From NCBI GenBank assembly GCA_016291595.1, contig JAEEXN010000024.1, positions 1 through 34,251 on the forward strand: DNA of 34,251 nt, read 5' to 3'. The notes below the pieces were generated by a model. The model was not told the origin of the DNA. It did not search any database and was given only the letters and a program-made list of their open reading frames with translations. Source of the stretch: Prevotella sp. (GTDB lineage Bacteria; Bacteroidota; Bacteroidia; Bacteroidales; Bacteroidaceae). The position numbers were made by a program, and so were the translations under genes. Below are positions 23,400 through 32,572 of this stretch, one piece after another (position 1 is the first letter of the stretch; every line of letters begins with the position of its first letter).

Positions 23400-26339
23400 A
23401 TGAAACTCAACAGAAGCACGCTATTGCTCATATTTTTATTTTTATCAGTTGCCGTGTGGTCGCAGGGAGTACAACGTAAAGTCAGATTTATGGTTACTGA
23501 CTTACATGACGGATATCCCTTAACAGACTATACTGCCACGCTGATGACTGCCGACAGTACAGTAATAAAAACCGTAGTGGCACAAAGAGACACCACCATG
23601 ATGTTTCCAATATTTATTAGAACATCGATTCCCTTCACAGGCAAAGGCAAATTTATTTTGAGGCTGACTTCAATTGGATATGAGACACTGGATACTCCTT
23701 TTGAGATAAAATCGAATCGGCAGGCAGAAATAGACCTGCATATGCTGAAGATGAATCCTGAATCGAAACTACTCAACGAAGTTGTGGTTACGGGTACAAA
23801 GATAAAGATGGTGATGCGTGGCGATACAGTGGTGTTCAATGCTGATGCCTTCAAGTTGGCTGAAGGGTCAATGCTCGATGCGCTCATAGCTCAGTTTCCT
23901 GGTGCTGAGTTGAACAGCGACGGCGAAATCAAGGTAAATGGACGGAAAATAGAGAGCTTGCTCGTTGATGGTAAGGATTTTTTCGCAGGCGACCCTAAGG
24001 CTGCCCTGAAAAACCTTCCTGCCTATACGGTGAATAAAGTAAACGTATTCGACCGAGACGGAAAAGATACAGAGATGATGGGCCGCGATATGGGCGACCG
24101 TCAATATGTGATGGATGTACGGCTGAAAAAGCAATATCAACGCAGTCTGATGGGGAACATACGTGCAGGGGCTGGCACCGACCAGCGTTTCCTTGTCAAT
24201 GGTATGTTGCGTCAGGCACGTGGGAAGTCTTCTATAGGAATCACAACCCGTTTAAATAACATCAACGATTTAGAAATTTACGTACCTGGCGCGGTGTCCC
24301 TTGACATGCTCAGGGCCATGCAGAATCCGTCGGGTGTAAGTACTAATCGCAGCTATGGTCTCTCGTATGTCTATGGTGAGTTCTCCGATCCATTCTCGAT
24401 TAATGTAAACACTACTATATCTCACAACAATAGTGCCAATGATACTTGGACTTCATCGCAGACCTATTTGACTGGGGGTGATACCTATGGTCGTAATTCT
24501 AATGCCTCGCGCAACCGCAATATCAACTGGCGCAATAATATGTCTGCTAGTTTTTCACCAAAAGGATTAAACGGGCATCTCGATGCCAGTTTCGTTCATA
24601 CTACAGGTAACACCCGCTCAAGCAGCCTCTCTGCAAGTTTTGACCAGGATCCTTCCTCTTATTCTGATATCCTTCACGATGTTTTCGATCATCCTGAACG
24701 CTATCGTGCGATGACTCTCAATATGTCGAGAATGGCCAGCCAGTCGGAGTCAACATCTAATAATGCCAATGTATCACTAACATCGAACTTCAAAGTGGGC
24801 AGCGACATGATCCGTACTAATGTGGATTTCATTCATAGTCACAGTAAGAATGACCGTTTCTCGCTCAACGACCTGCGATATCTGAAAAATGGTCTGTCTG
24901 ACTTCAGGCATGAGTACAATCCTGCTCCCACCAACAGCACCAGTCTGAACGTTGGAACAGGTTACGATTATGCACTTGGCCGTCATAGCATAGGATTGAA
25001 CTATCGCTTTGGCTATCAGTATAACAACAATGAGAGTATGCTCTATCGACTGGACCGTTTAGCTCAAAGCGACAGCACCACACTCGACATGTTGCCCTCC
25101 GTTCGCGATGTGTTGCGCGATGTGATTGACCATGCAAACAGCTACAACTATGATAGCCGTACATTTGATCATAACCTTTCGATCGACCTGCGGTGGAAAC
25201 CCATAGAGAATAAGAAGCAAATTATGACTCAAGGTGTTTTTGAGCCTACGTCGGGAGATTTGATGTTCTCGTTCAGCCTTCCTCTCAACTGGCAGAAGCG
25301 CGATATGAATTATTTCCGTCAGCGCGAGTCGCGTGTTGACCAAAGCAATCTGTTCCTCAATCCTGCCATGTCCGTCACCTACCGCAAGTCCGACAATAAG
25401 GGATTAATGTATTTCAGCATGAATGCTAGTGTCAATACGACGGCTCCCGATATGCTTTCGCTGATTGATTTCCGCGATGATAGTAATCCGCTGAACATCC
25501 GGTTGGGAAATCCTAACCTGAAGAACAGCCACATGTACCAAGTCAATATCCACTGTAACAACCTCAGGAATAAGCATCAAAGAAGGTTGGGCGTAGGTGC
25601 TCATTATACCCATATTGATAATCAGATGGCATATAGTATGGTGTATGACAAAGTGACAGGTGTGCAAACTACTAAGCCCACCAACGTCAATGGGAACTGG
25701 AATGCTGGTGCAGATATTACCTTTGGTAGTGGAAGTGATATGTTCATGAAGAAAAAAGACGTATTCTCATTTGAGAACCAGTTGGGATTCGAATATAGCC
25801 ATAATATCGACCTTGCCTCTGTTGCCGGTCAGGATGAGAGCGTGCGTAGCACGGTGAACAACAGCAGTCTGACCGACAATCTTGAGATAACATACAGATT
25901 CGGCAGTGACAGTGAGGTTTCTCTCAAAGGCTCAGCCACTTACAAACATACAACCGGCGACCGTGCTGACTTCAATACCATCAAAGCTGGTGATTTTAGC
26001 TATGGTGTTAGTGGTGTTATAGCGCTGCCTTGGAAACTACAACTTGTTACAGACATCACCAATTTCTGTCACCGGGGCTACAGTGCCAGTGAGATGAACA
26101 CCGATGAATTGATATGGAACGCCACACTCACCAAAACACTCATGAAAGGTGCCTTGCTGTTTAGTCTGAAAGGTACAGACCTGTTGGGTAATCTAAAAGA
26201 CCGTAAGTTCAATATCGATGAGCAGGGACGCACGGAAACTTTCACCAATGTCATTCCTCGCTATGTCATGCTCAGTGTGAGCTATCGGTTCAATAAAATG
26301 CCTAAGAATCAAAGGAAACCAAATATCTGGATATATTAA
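23400..26339 (+). CDS. outer-membrane beta-barrel protein (OMP_b-brl_3, TonB-receptor-like)
   Basis: A 979-residue protein with a signal peptide (residues 1-22, ending V-W-S-Q). Residues 25-120 form a carboxypeptidase-regulatory-like beta-sandwich. L-N-E-V-V-V-T-G-T-K near residue 125 opens a reduced plug (V-V-F-N-A-D-A-F, L-L-V-D-G-K-D-F-F, N-V-F-D-R-D-G-K). From about residue 245 the chain is a long barrel of alternating strands ending V-M-L-S-V-S-Y-R-F-N. This is the OMP_b-brl_3 group, common in Bacteroidota and distinct from SusC. No SusD partner or lipoprotein follows, so the ligand is unknown. It stands alone between a divergent men operon and a convergent exporter. Confidence 0.87.
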   Translation: MKLNRSTLLLIFLFLSVAVWSQGVQRKVRFMVTDLHDGYPLTDYTATLMTADSTVIKTVVAQRDTTMMFPIFIRTSIPFTGKGKFILRLTSIGYETLDTPFEIKSNRQAEIDLHMLKMNPESKLLNEVVVTGTKIKMVMRGDTVVFNADAFKLAEGSMLDALIAQFPGAELNSDGEIKVNGRKIESLLVDGKDFFAGDPKAALKNLPAYTVNKVNVFDRDGKDTEMMGRDMGDRQYVMDVRLKKQYQRSLMGNIRAGAGTDQRFLVNGMLRQARGKSSIGITTRLNNINDLEIYVPGAVSLDMLRAMQNPSGVSTNRSYGLSYVYGEFSDPFSINVNTTISHNNSANDTWTSSQTYLTGGDTYGRNSNASRNRNINWRNNMSASFSPKGLNGHLDASFVHTTGNTRSSSLSASFDQDPSSYSDILHDVFDHPERYRAMTLNMSRMASQSESTSNNANVSLTSNFKVGSDMIRTNVDFIHSHSKNDRFSLNDLRYLKNGLSDFRHEYNPAPTNSTSLNVGTGYDYALGRHSIGLNYRFGYQYNNNESMLYRLDRLAQSDSTTLDMLPSVRDVLRDVIDHANSYNYDSRTFDHNLSIDLRWKPIENKKQIMTQGVFEPTSGDLMFSFSLPLNWQKRDMNYFRQRESRVDQSNLFLNPAMSVTYRKSDNKGLMYFSMNASVNTTAPDMLSLIDFRDDSNPLNIRLGNPNLKNSHMYQVNIHCNNLRNKHQRRLGVGAHYTHIDNQMAYSMVYDKVTGVQTTKPTNVNGNWNAGADITFGSGSDMFMKKKDVFSFENQLGFEYSHNIDLASVAGQDESVRSTVNNSSLTDNLEITYRFGSDSEVSLKGSATYKHTTGDRADFNTIKAGDFSYGVSGVIALPWKLQLVTDITNFCHRGYSASEMNTDELIWNATLTKTLMKGALLFSLKGTDLLGNLKDRKFNIDEQGRTETFTNVIPRYVMLSVSYRFNKMPKNQRKPNIWIY

Positions 26340-26362
26340 GAAACGAACAAATCCAGTCTTAA

Positions 26363-26468
26363 GGGAGGGAGACTTTTTTAGTTATATCGGTAGAGTTTTT
26401 AGAAGCGCAAGTTTACCCTATCTTTTAGTCTCCCTTCTGGAGAGGTTTGGGGAGGTCCATTACTCCCC
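26363..26468. repeat. purine/pyrimidine-rich hairpins between convergent genes
   Basis: GGGAGACT (26367-26374) pairs with AGTCTCCC (26427-26434). GGGGAG (26450-26455) pairs with CTCCCC (26463-26468). Between them, CTCC-TTCT-GGAG offers a third small hairpin. The run of G/A- and C/T-rich blocks resembles the interspersed intergenic repeats that I recall from many Bacteroidota genomes. Probably terminates both convergent genes. Confidence 0.45.
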
Positions 26469-26495
26469 GTCCTTGAGATAGAGAATAGAGGATGG

Positions 26496-27431
26496 CTATA
26501 GCAGGAAAAACAATGATACCCCTATACAGGAGATGACTGCTCCAACGACACCTTTTCCTGTAATGGGCTGGTGGAACAGCCAACGAGAAGGTAACAGAAT
26601 CAGAATAGGTGTCATCGCCATAATAGTACTAGCTATTCCCGCAGCTGTATATTGAACGGCCATTAGTGAGAATCCCACGCCTATGAATGGTCCAGAGAAC
26701 ACAGCTATGAGCATGGCCAGCATGCCTTGGCGCTCGTGGATACTGGTCTTCATCTGTTTTGCCTCACCACGTAAAACCAGCCATAGAGAGAAACATGTTA
26801 GTCCTGCAACGCAACGAATGAGATTAGAGCCAAAGGGCAGATAATCAATTATTGCTGGTAGAACCTGTGTAGGAACATCGGTTGTATAATGATCCAAGCC
26901 AATCTTACTCAGTACCAGGCCAACTCCCTGTCCCATGCCCGCTCCGATGCCGAAGAGAATACCTTTGGTAGGAAGTTGAAGTGATACTTTGTGACCTCCG
27001 CCTCTGCCCAATATGGATATTGCGATTCCTGCCAATGTGACGGCCATGGCCAGTAAAGCTTTCCAAGACAGCGTTTGTCCAAGCATTACCCATGCCGACA
27101 AGGCAGCAAACATAGGAGCCAATGTCATAAACAATTGTCCGAAACGTGAGCCGATAGTCAGATAGCTGTTAAAAAGGCACCAATCGCCAAAGAAATAACC
27201 CACAATGCCCGACAACAGCAGCCACATCCACGTCTCACTGCTTGCATAAACGGGATAAGGCTGGCCCAAAGTCAGCCACATGAGCAGCATGGAGAACAGC
27301 AACGCAAGAGCCATGCGCCAGACGTTCATGACGAAAACGCCTAGTTTACGGCTTCCTATTTCACTGGCCAGTGCAGCTATAGTCCATGAAAAAGCCACCC
27401 CTAAGGATATCAGTTCACCTACATATTTCAT
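26496..27431 (-). CDS. EamA/DMT-family transporter
   Basis: A 311-residue integral membrane protein with ten predicted helices in two EamA halves (first about residues 5-135, second about 165-305). Glycine-rich A-L-A-S-E-I-G and P-F-I-G-V-G-F-S-L stretches and the final V-V-G-A-V-I-S-C-I-G-V-S-L-F-F helix fit the drug/metabolite exporter family. Substrate unknown. The frame extends 32 codons upstream to 27527, but that stretch runs through the promoter and an AT-rich repeat. ATG 27431 gives the expected M-K-Y-V-G-E-L-I-S-L-G start. Confidence 0.85.
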   Translation of the reverse strand: MKYVGELISLGVAFSWTIAALASEIGSRKLGVFVMNVWRMALALLFSMLLMWLTLGQPYPVYASSETWMWLLLSGIVGYFFGDWCLFNSYLTIGSRFGQLFMTLAPMFAALSAWVMLGQTLSWKALLAMAVTLAGIAISILGRGGGHKVSLQLPTKGILFGIGAGMGQGVGLVLSKIGLDHYTTDVPTQVLPAIIDYLPFGSNLIRCVAGLTCFSLWLVLRGEAKQMKTSIHERQGMLAMLIAVFSGPFIGVGFSLMAVQYTAAGIASTIMAMTPILILLPSRWLFHQPITGKGVVGAVISCIGVSLFFLL

Positions 27432-27441
27432 TTTCCGGCTG

Positions 27442-27473
27442 CAAAAATACGAAAAATTGTCAATTATCAATTG
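27442..27473 (-). promoter_or_regulatory. promoter of the EamA gene, sharing a -33 palindrome with the divergent gene
   Basis: Minus strand: ATTG (27471-27468), 18 bases, TATTTTTG (27449-27442). The ATG follows 10 bases after the -7 element. The -33 tetramer lies in CAATTG (27468-27473), a palindrome that also supplies ATTG to the plus-strand promoter. Confidence 0.5.
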
Positions 27474-27486
27474 CCAATTATCAATT
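27461..27486. repeat. 14-base tandem repeat between divergent promoters
   Basis: CAATTATCAATT occurs at 27461-27472 and again at 27475-27486, period 14. It covers the -33 region of both divergent promoters, so it may be an operator. Similar AATTATCAATT filler repeats are, as I recall, frequent between Bacteroidota genes. Confidence 0.55.
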
Positions 27487-27500
27487 AATTTGTACCTTTG
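27470..27500 (+). promoter_or_regulatory. promoter of the GH89-HGSNAT-menD transcription unit
   Basis: ATTG (27470-27473), 19 bases, TACCTTTG (27493-27500). The ATG at 27519 is 18 bases on. No further promoter is apparent before menD. Confidence 0.6.
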
Positions 27501-27518
27501 TAGAAAAATAATTAAAAC

Positions 27519-29780
27519 ATGAAACACATACTCACATTTCTTTTCTCTCTGATGGTTGTTGGTTCGTCTGCCACGCCAATCGACGGACTATTGGAACGCA
27601 TTGACGGCGGTGCTTCCAAGAAATTCAAAATTGAACTGACAACTACTAAAGCCAAGCATTTAACACCTGATACACAACGAGACTTTTTCGAGATATCACA
27701 GGCTGGCAAGAAGATTGCCATTAAAGCCAATACGTGGGTAAATGCGGCAGTGGGAATCAACTGGTATTTGAAATACTATTGCGGAATTCATCTTTCGTGG
27801 AACCAGATGCAGGCAAAACTCCCTTCCATATTACCAAAGGTTGAAAAGCCGGAACGCCATGAAACCGACCTCACTTTGCGATATGATTTCAATTATTGTA
27901 CGTTTTCTTACTCGATGGCTTTTTGGGATTGGCAGCGTTGGGAACGTGAAATCGACTGGATGGCACTTCATGGTGTGAACCTGCCTCTTGCTATTGTGGG
28001 CGAAGAATGCGTTTGGCGCAATATGTTGGCCAGACTTGGCTATAATGAGGAAGAGATTGGAAAGTTCATTGCCGGACCAGCATTCCTTGCCTGGTGGGAG
28101 ATGAATAATCTGGAAGGTTGGGGCGGTCCGTTACCACGTTCTTGGTATACACGTCAGGAGACACTTCAGAAGCAAATACTGAAGCGGATGCGCGAATACG
28201 GTATGCACCCTGTTTTGCCGGGCTACTGTGGTATGATGCCGCATGATGCCAAGGAACGGTTGGGGCTGAATGTTACTGACGGCGGACTTTGGAACGGATA
28301 TCAAAGACCAGCTAATTTGCTGCCAACAGACCCTCGCTTCAACGAAATTGCCACTATCTATTACCAAGAACTCACCCGTCTTTTCGGTCGTTCGGATTAT
28401 TATTCAATGGATCCTTTCCACGAATCAAATGACGATAGCGCCATTGACTATACCGAGGCTGGAAGACAACTGATGCGTGCAATGAAGGCTGTGAATCCAA
28501 AAGCAGTGTGGGTGATACAAGGATGGACGGAGAATCCACGCCCCCAGATGGTTGATCCCATGGATGCAAAGGACTTGCTTGTCCTTGATTTGTTCAGCGA
28601 GTGCCGTCCTATGTTTGGCATCCCGAGTATCTGGCAGCGCAAAGAGGGTTATAAGCAGCATCCCTGGCTGTTTTGTTTGCTGGAGAACTTTGGCGCAAAT
28701 GTCGGTTTGCATGGCCGTATGGACCAACTGCTTAATAATTTTCAGCAGGCTACTGCCCCCCAATTGCCTTGTTCGAAAACTCTAAAAGGCATTGGTTTCA
28801 CGATGGAAGGTTCAGAAAACAATCCCGTGATGTTTGAGCTAATGAGCGAGTTGCCTTGGCGAAATGAGCATCTGACAAAGGAGCAATGGATTAAAGACTA
28901 TGTATTTGCGCGCTATGGCGTTCGTGATGAGAAGATTCTTGAGGCATGGCAAATATTGATAAATAGTATCTATAATTGTCCTTTGGGGAATAATCAGCAA
29001 GGTCCTCACGAGAGCATTTTCTGTGGTCGTCCGACATTGAATAATTTTCAGGCCAGTAGTTGGTCGAAAATGCGTAATTACTATGATCCCGATAACACCC
29101 GCCTTGCCGCTGTGTTAATGGCCGGTGTGGCAGAACGCTATCGCGGGAACAACAACTTTGAGTATGATCTGGTGGACATGACCCGACAGGCCCTGGCCGA
29201 CCAAGCACGTGTTCAGTATCATAGAACGATTGCAGCCTACAAATCTTTCTCTCGGAAACAATTCGAAAAGGAGGCAGAGCGTTTTATGAAAATGATATAT
29301 CTGCAAGACCGTCTGCTTGGTACACGCTCTGAATTCCGTCTTGGTCATTGGACTGAAGCGGCCCGTCGTTGCGGTACGTCAAAGGCTGAAAGCGACCAAT
29401 ATGAATGGAATGCGCGCGTACAGATTACGACATGGGGTAACCGCACTTGTGCCGATGAGGGCGGTTTGCGCGACTACGCACATAAAGAGTGGCAGGGCCT
29501 GCTGAAAGATTTTTATGCTAAGCGGTGGGATGCTTACTTCAAGGCTATGTCCAAGCAAATGGAGCAATCCACACTTCCTCAACCTGATATGCTGGGAACT
29601 GGTCCTAATAGCAATAAAACGGCTTCGGAACTATTTGCGATGGCTCTGCCTCAGGAGGTAAAACTCGACTGGTATGCTATGGAAGAACCGTGGACTTTGC
29701 AGCATAATAGCTATTCAGCTCAGCCGGAAGGTGATATCATTGCTATTGTTAACGAAATCATTAAATTCATTGAACCATGA
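27519..29780 (+). CDS. alpha-N-acetylglucosaminidase, GH89 (NAGLU homologue)
   Basis: A 753-residue protein with a signal peptide (cut near residue 19-20, G-S-S-A-T-P). An N-terminal beta domain precedes the catalytic barrel starting near residue 120 (Y-D-F-N-Y-C-T-F-S-Y). L-E-G-W-G-G-P-L-P and G-M-H-P-V-L-P-G-Y-C-G are GH89 signatures. E302 in D-P-F-H-E-S and E430 in M-E-G-S-E-N fit the acid/base and nucleophile positions known from human NAGLU and clostridial GH89. It removes terminal alpha-linked GlcNAc, as from heparan sulfate ends or gastric mucin GlcNAc-alpha1,4-Gal caps. It acts outside the cytoplasm. The stop overlaps the next gene by 4 bases. Confidence 0.93.
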   Translation: MKHILTFLFSLMVVGSSATPIDGLLERIDGGASKKFKIELTTTKAKHLTPDTQRDFFEISQAGKKIAIKANTWVNAAVGINWYLKYYCGIHLSWNQMQAKLPSILPKVEKPERHETDLTLRYDFNYCTFSYSMAFWDWQRWEREIDWMALHGVNLPLAIVGEECVWRNMLARLGYNEEEIGKFIAGPAFLAWWEMNNLEGWGGPLPRSWYTRQETLQKQILKRMREYGMHPVLPGYCGMMPHDAKERLGLNVTDGGLWNGYQRPANLLPTDPRFNEIATIYYQELTRLFGRSDYYSMDPFHESNDDSAIDYTEAGRQLMRAMKAVNPKAVWVIQGWTENPRPQMVDPMDAKDLLVLDLFSECRPMFGIPSIWQRKEGYKQHPWLFCLLENFGANVGLHGRMDQLLNNFQQATAPQLPCSKTLKGIGFTMEGSENNPVMFELMSELPWRNEHLTKEQWIKDYVFARYGVRDEKILEAWQILINSIYNCPLGNNQQGPHESIFCGRPTLNNFQASSWSKMRNYYDPDNTRLAAVLMAGVAERYRGNNNFEYDLVDMTRQALADQARVQYHRTIAAYKSFSRKQFEKEAERFMKMIYLQDRLLGTRSEFRLGHWTEAARRCGTSKAESDQYEWNARVQITTWGNRTCADEGGLRDYAHKEWQGLLKDFYAKRWDAYFKAMSKQMEQSTLPQPDMLGTGPNSNKTASELFAMALPQEVKLDWYAMEEPWTLQHNSYSAQPEGDIIAIVNEIIKFIEP

Positions 29781-30844
29781 GCAGCAAACGTCTTCAGTCG
29801 CTCGATGTGTTGCGAGGCATTACGGTAGCGGGCATGATTTTGGTGAACGACGGTTATGGTGATACGTTCACGATGCTTAAGCACTCGGTATGGAACGGTA
29901 TGACTCCATGTGATCTCGTTTTTCCTTTCTTCTTATATATTATGGGTATCTCCACCTATTTGTCACTTCGCAAATATCAGTTCAAGTGGTCTGCGCCCGT
30001 AGCCCGGAAAGTAATTAAACGAACAGTGTTGATATTCTTGATAGGACTGGGTATTAATTGGTTGGCAAATGTATTGGGTGGCGACTGGGGATGGGGCCAT
30101 TTACGCATCATGGCCGTTATGCAGCGTATTGCTCTCTGCTACTGCGCGGTATCGTTGCTGGCTCTGACGATAAATCATAAGTATACCCTTCATGTGTGTG
30201 TGTCATTATTGTTGGTCTACACTATTATCTTGCTTGTTGGGAACGGATATGCCCAAGATTCTACAAATATTGCAGCCCGTATCGACAATACCGTGCTTGG
30301 TTATGATCATCTCTATCACAAGAGTCCGGTTGATCCCGAGGGACTGTTAGGCACCATATCAGCCATAGCTCATACACTGATAGGCTTTTGGTGTGGACGT
30401 GCCATGATGAAGGCTCGTAGTACTAATGAGAAAGTCCTGCAGTTTTTGCTTGCTGGAGGTATATTGGTTCTTGGAGGTTATATGTTATCATATGGATTGC
30501 CGCTCAATAAACGCATCTGGAGTCCGAGCTATGTGCTGATGACCTGCGGCCTTGCGTCACTTCTGCAAGGCATTCTCATGTATGTTATCGATATTCGTGG
30601 TCGTAACCGTTGGGCTACTTTCTTCTTGGTTTTCGGTGTCAACCCTTTGTTCCTTTACGTATTGAGTGAGGTAATGGCTATAGTTTTTGGACATTATGGA
30701 GTGAACGATTGGATATATAATGGTATTCATGCCATAGTGACAAATACTTATTGGGCATCGTTCTGCTTTGCTATGAGCTATGTACTAATGTGCGGAGCCG
30801 TGGGTTGGTGGCTGTATAAGCGTAAGATCTATATCAAGATATAA
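29777..30844 (+). CDS. HGSNAT-like membrane acetyltransferase (DUF5009/NagX type)
   Basis: A 355-residue protein with about ten membrane helices. The N-terminus R-L-Q-S-L-D-V-L-R-G-I-T and L-K-H-S-V-W-N-G-M-T with D-L-V-F-P-F-F-L-Y-I-M-G-I-S aligns closely, from memory, with human heparan-alpha-glucosaminide N-acetyltransferase. There the His in F-K-H-A-S-W-N-G is the acetyl-transferring residue; it is H36 here. The human enzyme passes acetyl from cytosolic CoA across the membrane to terminal glucosamine. Overlapping GH89 by ATGA, it could N-acetylate de-sulfated glucosamine so that GH89 can cleave it. That pairing is an inference. NagX of other bacteria is a related protein in GlcNAc loci. 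Confidence 0.85.
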   Translation: MSSKRLQSLDVLRGITVAGMILVNDGYGDTFTMLKHSVWNGMTPCDLVFPFFLYIMGISTYLSLRKYQFKWSAPVARKVIKRTVLIFLIGLGINWLANVLGGDWGWGHLRIMAVMQRIALCYCAVSLLALTINHKYTLHVCVSLLLVYTIILLVGNGYAQDSTNIAARIDNTVLGYDHLYHKSPVDPEGLLGTISAIAHTLIGFWCGRAMMKARSTNEKVLQFLLAGGILVLGGYMLSYGLPLNKRIWSPSYVLMTCGLASLLQGILMYVIDIRGRNRWATFFLVFGVNPLFLYVLSEVMAIVFGHYGVNDWIYNGIHAIVTNTYWASFCFAMSYVLMCGAVGWWLYKRKIYIKI

Positions 30845-30865
30845 GAAAAATACAAAGAATCAAGC

Positions 30866-32572
30866 ATGTATAGCAACAAAGAGAATGTTAATATACTGAC
30901 GGCTCTGTTGGTGGCGCATGGCATCCGTCATGCAGTCTGTTGTCCAGGAAGTAGGAATTCGCCTCTCGTGCATAATCTCAACGAGTGTCCTGATATCCAG
31001 TGCTATCCTGTTACCGATGAGCGAAGTGCGGGGTTTTATGCCTTGGGCATGGCTTTATGTATCAATGAGCCTGTGGTTGTGTGTGTTACCAGTGGTACTG
31101 CCCTCCTCAATCTCGCACCATCTGTGGCAGAGGCATTCTATCAGCATGTGCCACTTGTTGTCATCTCCGCAGATCGTCCCCCGCAGTGGATAGACCAACT
31201 CGATGGGCAGACACTCCCGCAGTCTGATGCTCTTGGCCATTTTGTGCGTAAAACCGTAACATTGCCTGAACCCCCAGACCAAGAAGGACATTGGTATTGC
31301 AAACGTCTTATCAATGAGGCTCTTTTGGAGTCTACCAATCGGGGAGGAGGCCCTGTTCATATCAATGTACCCATATCTGAGCCCCTTTTCCAGTTTGATG
31401 TCGAGCAGCTGCCGCATGAAGATGGTATCAGCCGTTATAGTGGCTTGATGGATTATCATCAGATAGAAGAAAGTGGTATGCGGGCAGACTTTTGGTCAGC
31501 CCGACGCCCGCTGATTATTATTGGCCAAAACAGAGAAACAGTTTTAAGAGACCATGAGCTTCAGCATCTGAAGAATCATGCCGTTGTTCTCTACGAGCCT
31601 TTGGGAAGTGGTTTGGGAACTACCCATTTCGATGAGGTTCTCTATGCTATGGGAGACGATGAAAACTTGCGTCCTGACTTTGTGCTCTATGGTGGTATGA
31701 TCGTCAGTAAACGTCTGAAGAAGTTTTTGCGTAAGGTTACAGATGCTGTTTTCTGGGAATTATCTATTGACGGACAGCTACATGATACCTTTATGCATGC
31801 AAAAGGCGTTTTGGAGAGTGACTTTGAACCAGTATTAATGTATTTAGATAAGTATTTGGAGAGCCCAGCACTTTTAGACGTTGATACGGAAAAACCATCT
31901 GGGGAATTGGCCGACACTTCGGAATTTGTTCTTCGGTGGAAGCAACAGCTCGAACGTGTTTCAACTGTTACAGAAAAAGCAACTCTTTCCTATTCGCAGA
32001 TGGCAACTGTGAAATACTTTGAGCACAGACTGTCAGAATCTGGTATTCCTGCTTATCGGCACTATGCAAATTCCACAGCTGTGCGATTGTCTTGTATCTT
32101 TTCTTCAGACTATGTCTACTGTAATCGCGGTGTTAATGGCATAGAAGGCTCTCTGTCTACTGCCGCAGGCTTTTCCATCGTTGCAAAGAAGCCTGTTTTT
32201 ACTGTCATTGGCGACCTGAGTTTCTTCTATGATCAGAATGCCTTATGGAACCAAAACCTGCAAGGCAATCTCCGTATCCTATTATTAAATAATGGGAAGG
32301 GTGGTATTTTCAACATGTTAAGAGGATTGGAACAGAGTCCTGCACGTGATCAATATGTCGCAGCAAGTCATCACACCTCTGCTGAAGGCATCTGTATCCA
32401 AAACAATATCGTCTATCTCAAGGCTTCGAATATGGAAGAGATGCAACAGGGAATCAATAAATTGCTGACAATGGAGGGCGATCGGCCTGTACTTTTGGAG
32501 TTGTTCACTGATGCGGAGTCAGACGAACAGGTTATGAAAGATTATTTTCGATCATTAAAGGCAACGTACTAA
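30866..32572 (+). CDS. menD: 2-succinyl-5-enolpyruvyl-6-hydroxy-3-cyclohexene-1-carboxylate synthase
   Basis: A 568-residue thiamine diphosphate enzyme adding succinic semialdehyde (from 2-oxoglutarate) to isochorismate in menaquinone synthesis. C-C-P-G-S-R-N-S-P-L near residue 26, D-E-R-S-A-G-F near 51, the D-G-Q-T-L-P-Q stretch and the C-terminal ThDP motif G-D-L-S-F-F-Y-D-Q-N-A-L with L-L-N-N-G-K-G-G-I-F are diagnostic. It follows the HGSNAT-like gene by 21 bases without a visible promoter, so it is probably read from the GH89 promoter. Its pathway partners menF and menI lie 8 kb away on the other strand. No menB follows. Confidence 0.94.
   Translation: MYSNKENVNILTALLVAHGIRHAVCCPGSRNSPLVHNLNECPDIQCYPVTDERSAGFYALGMALCINEPVVVCVTSGTALLNLAPSVAEAFYQHVPLVVISADRPPQWIDQLDGQTLPQSDALGHFVRKTVTLPEPPDQEGHWYCKRLINEALLESTNRGGGPVHINVPISEPLFQFDVEQLPHEDGISRYSGLMDYHQIEESGMRADFWSARRPLIIIGQNRETVLRDHELQHLKNHAVVLYEPLGSGLGTTHFDEVLYAMGDDENLRPDFVLYGGMIVSKRLKKFLRKVTDAVFWELSIDGQLHDTFMHAKGVLESDFEPVLMYLDKYLESPALLDVDTEKPSGELADTSEFVLRWKQQLERVSTVTEKATLSYSQMATVKYFEHRLSESGIPAYRHYANSTAVRLSCIFSSDYVYCNRGVNGIEGSLSTAAGFSIVAKKPVFTVIGDLSFFYDQNALWNQNLQGNLRILLLNNGKGGIFNMLRGLEQSPARDQYVAASHHTSAEGICIQNNIVYLKASNMEEMQQGINKLLTMEGDRPVLLELFTDAESDEQVMKDYFRSLKATY

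Noticed and set aside
29777..30844. Generic acyltransferase-3 (O-antigen acetylase) assignment
   Set aside because: The L-K-H-S-V-W-N-G-M-T and D-L-V-F-P-F-F motifs match the HGSNAT/DUF5009 group better.
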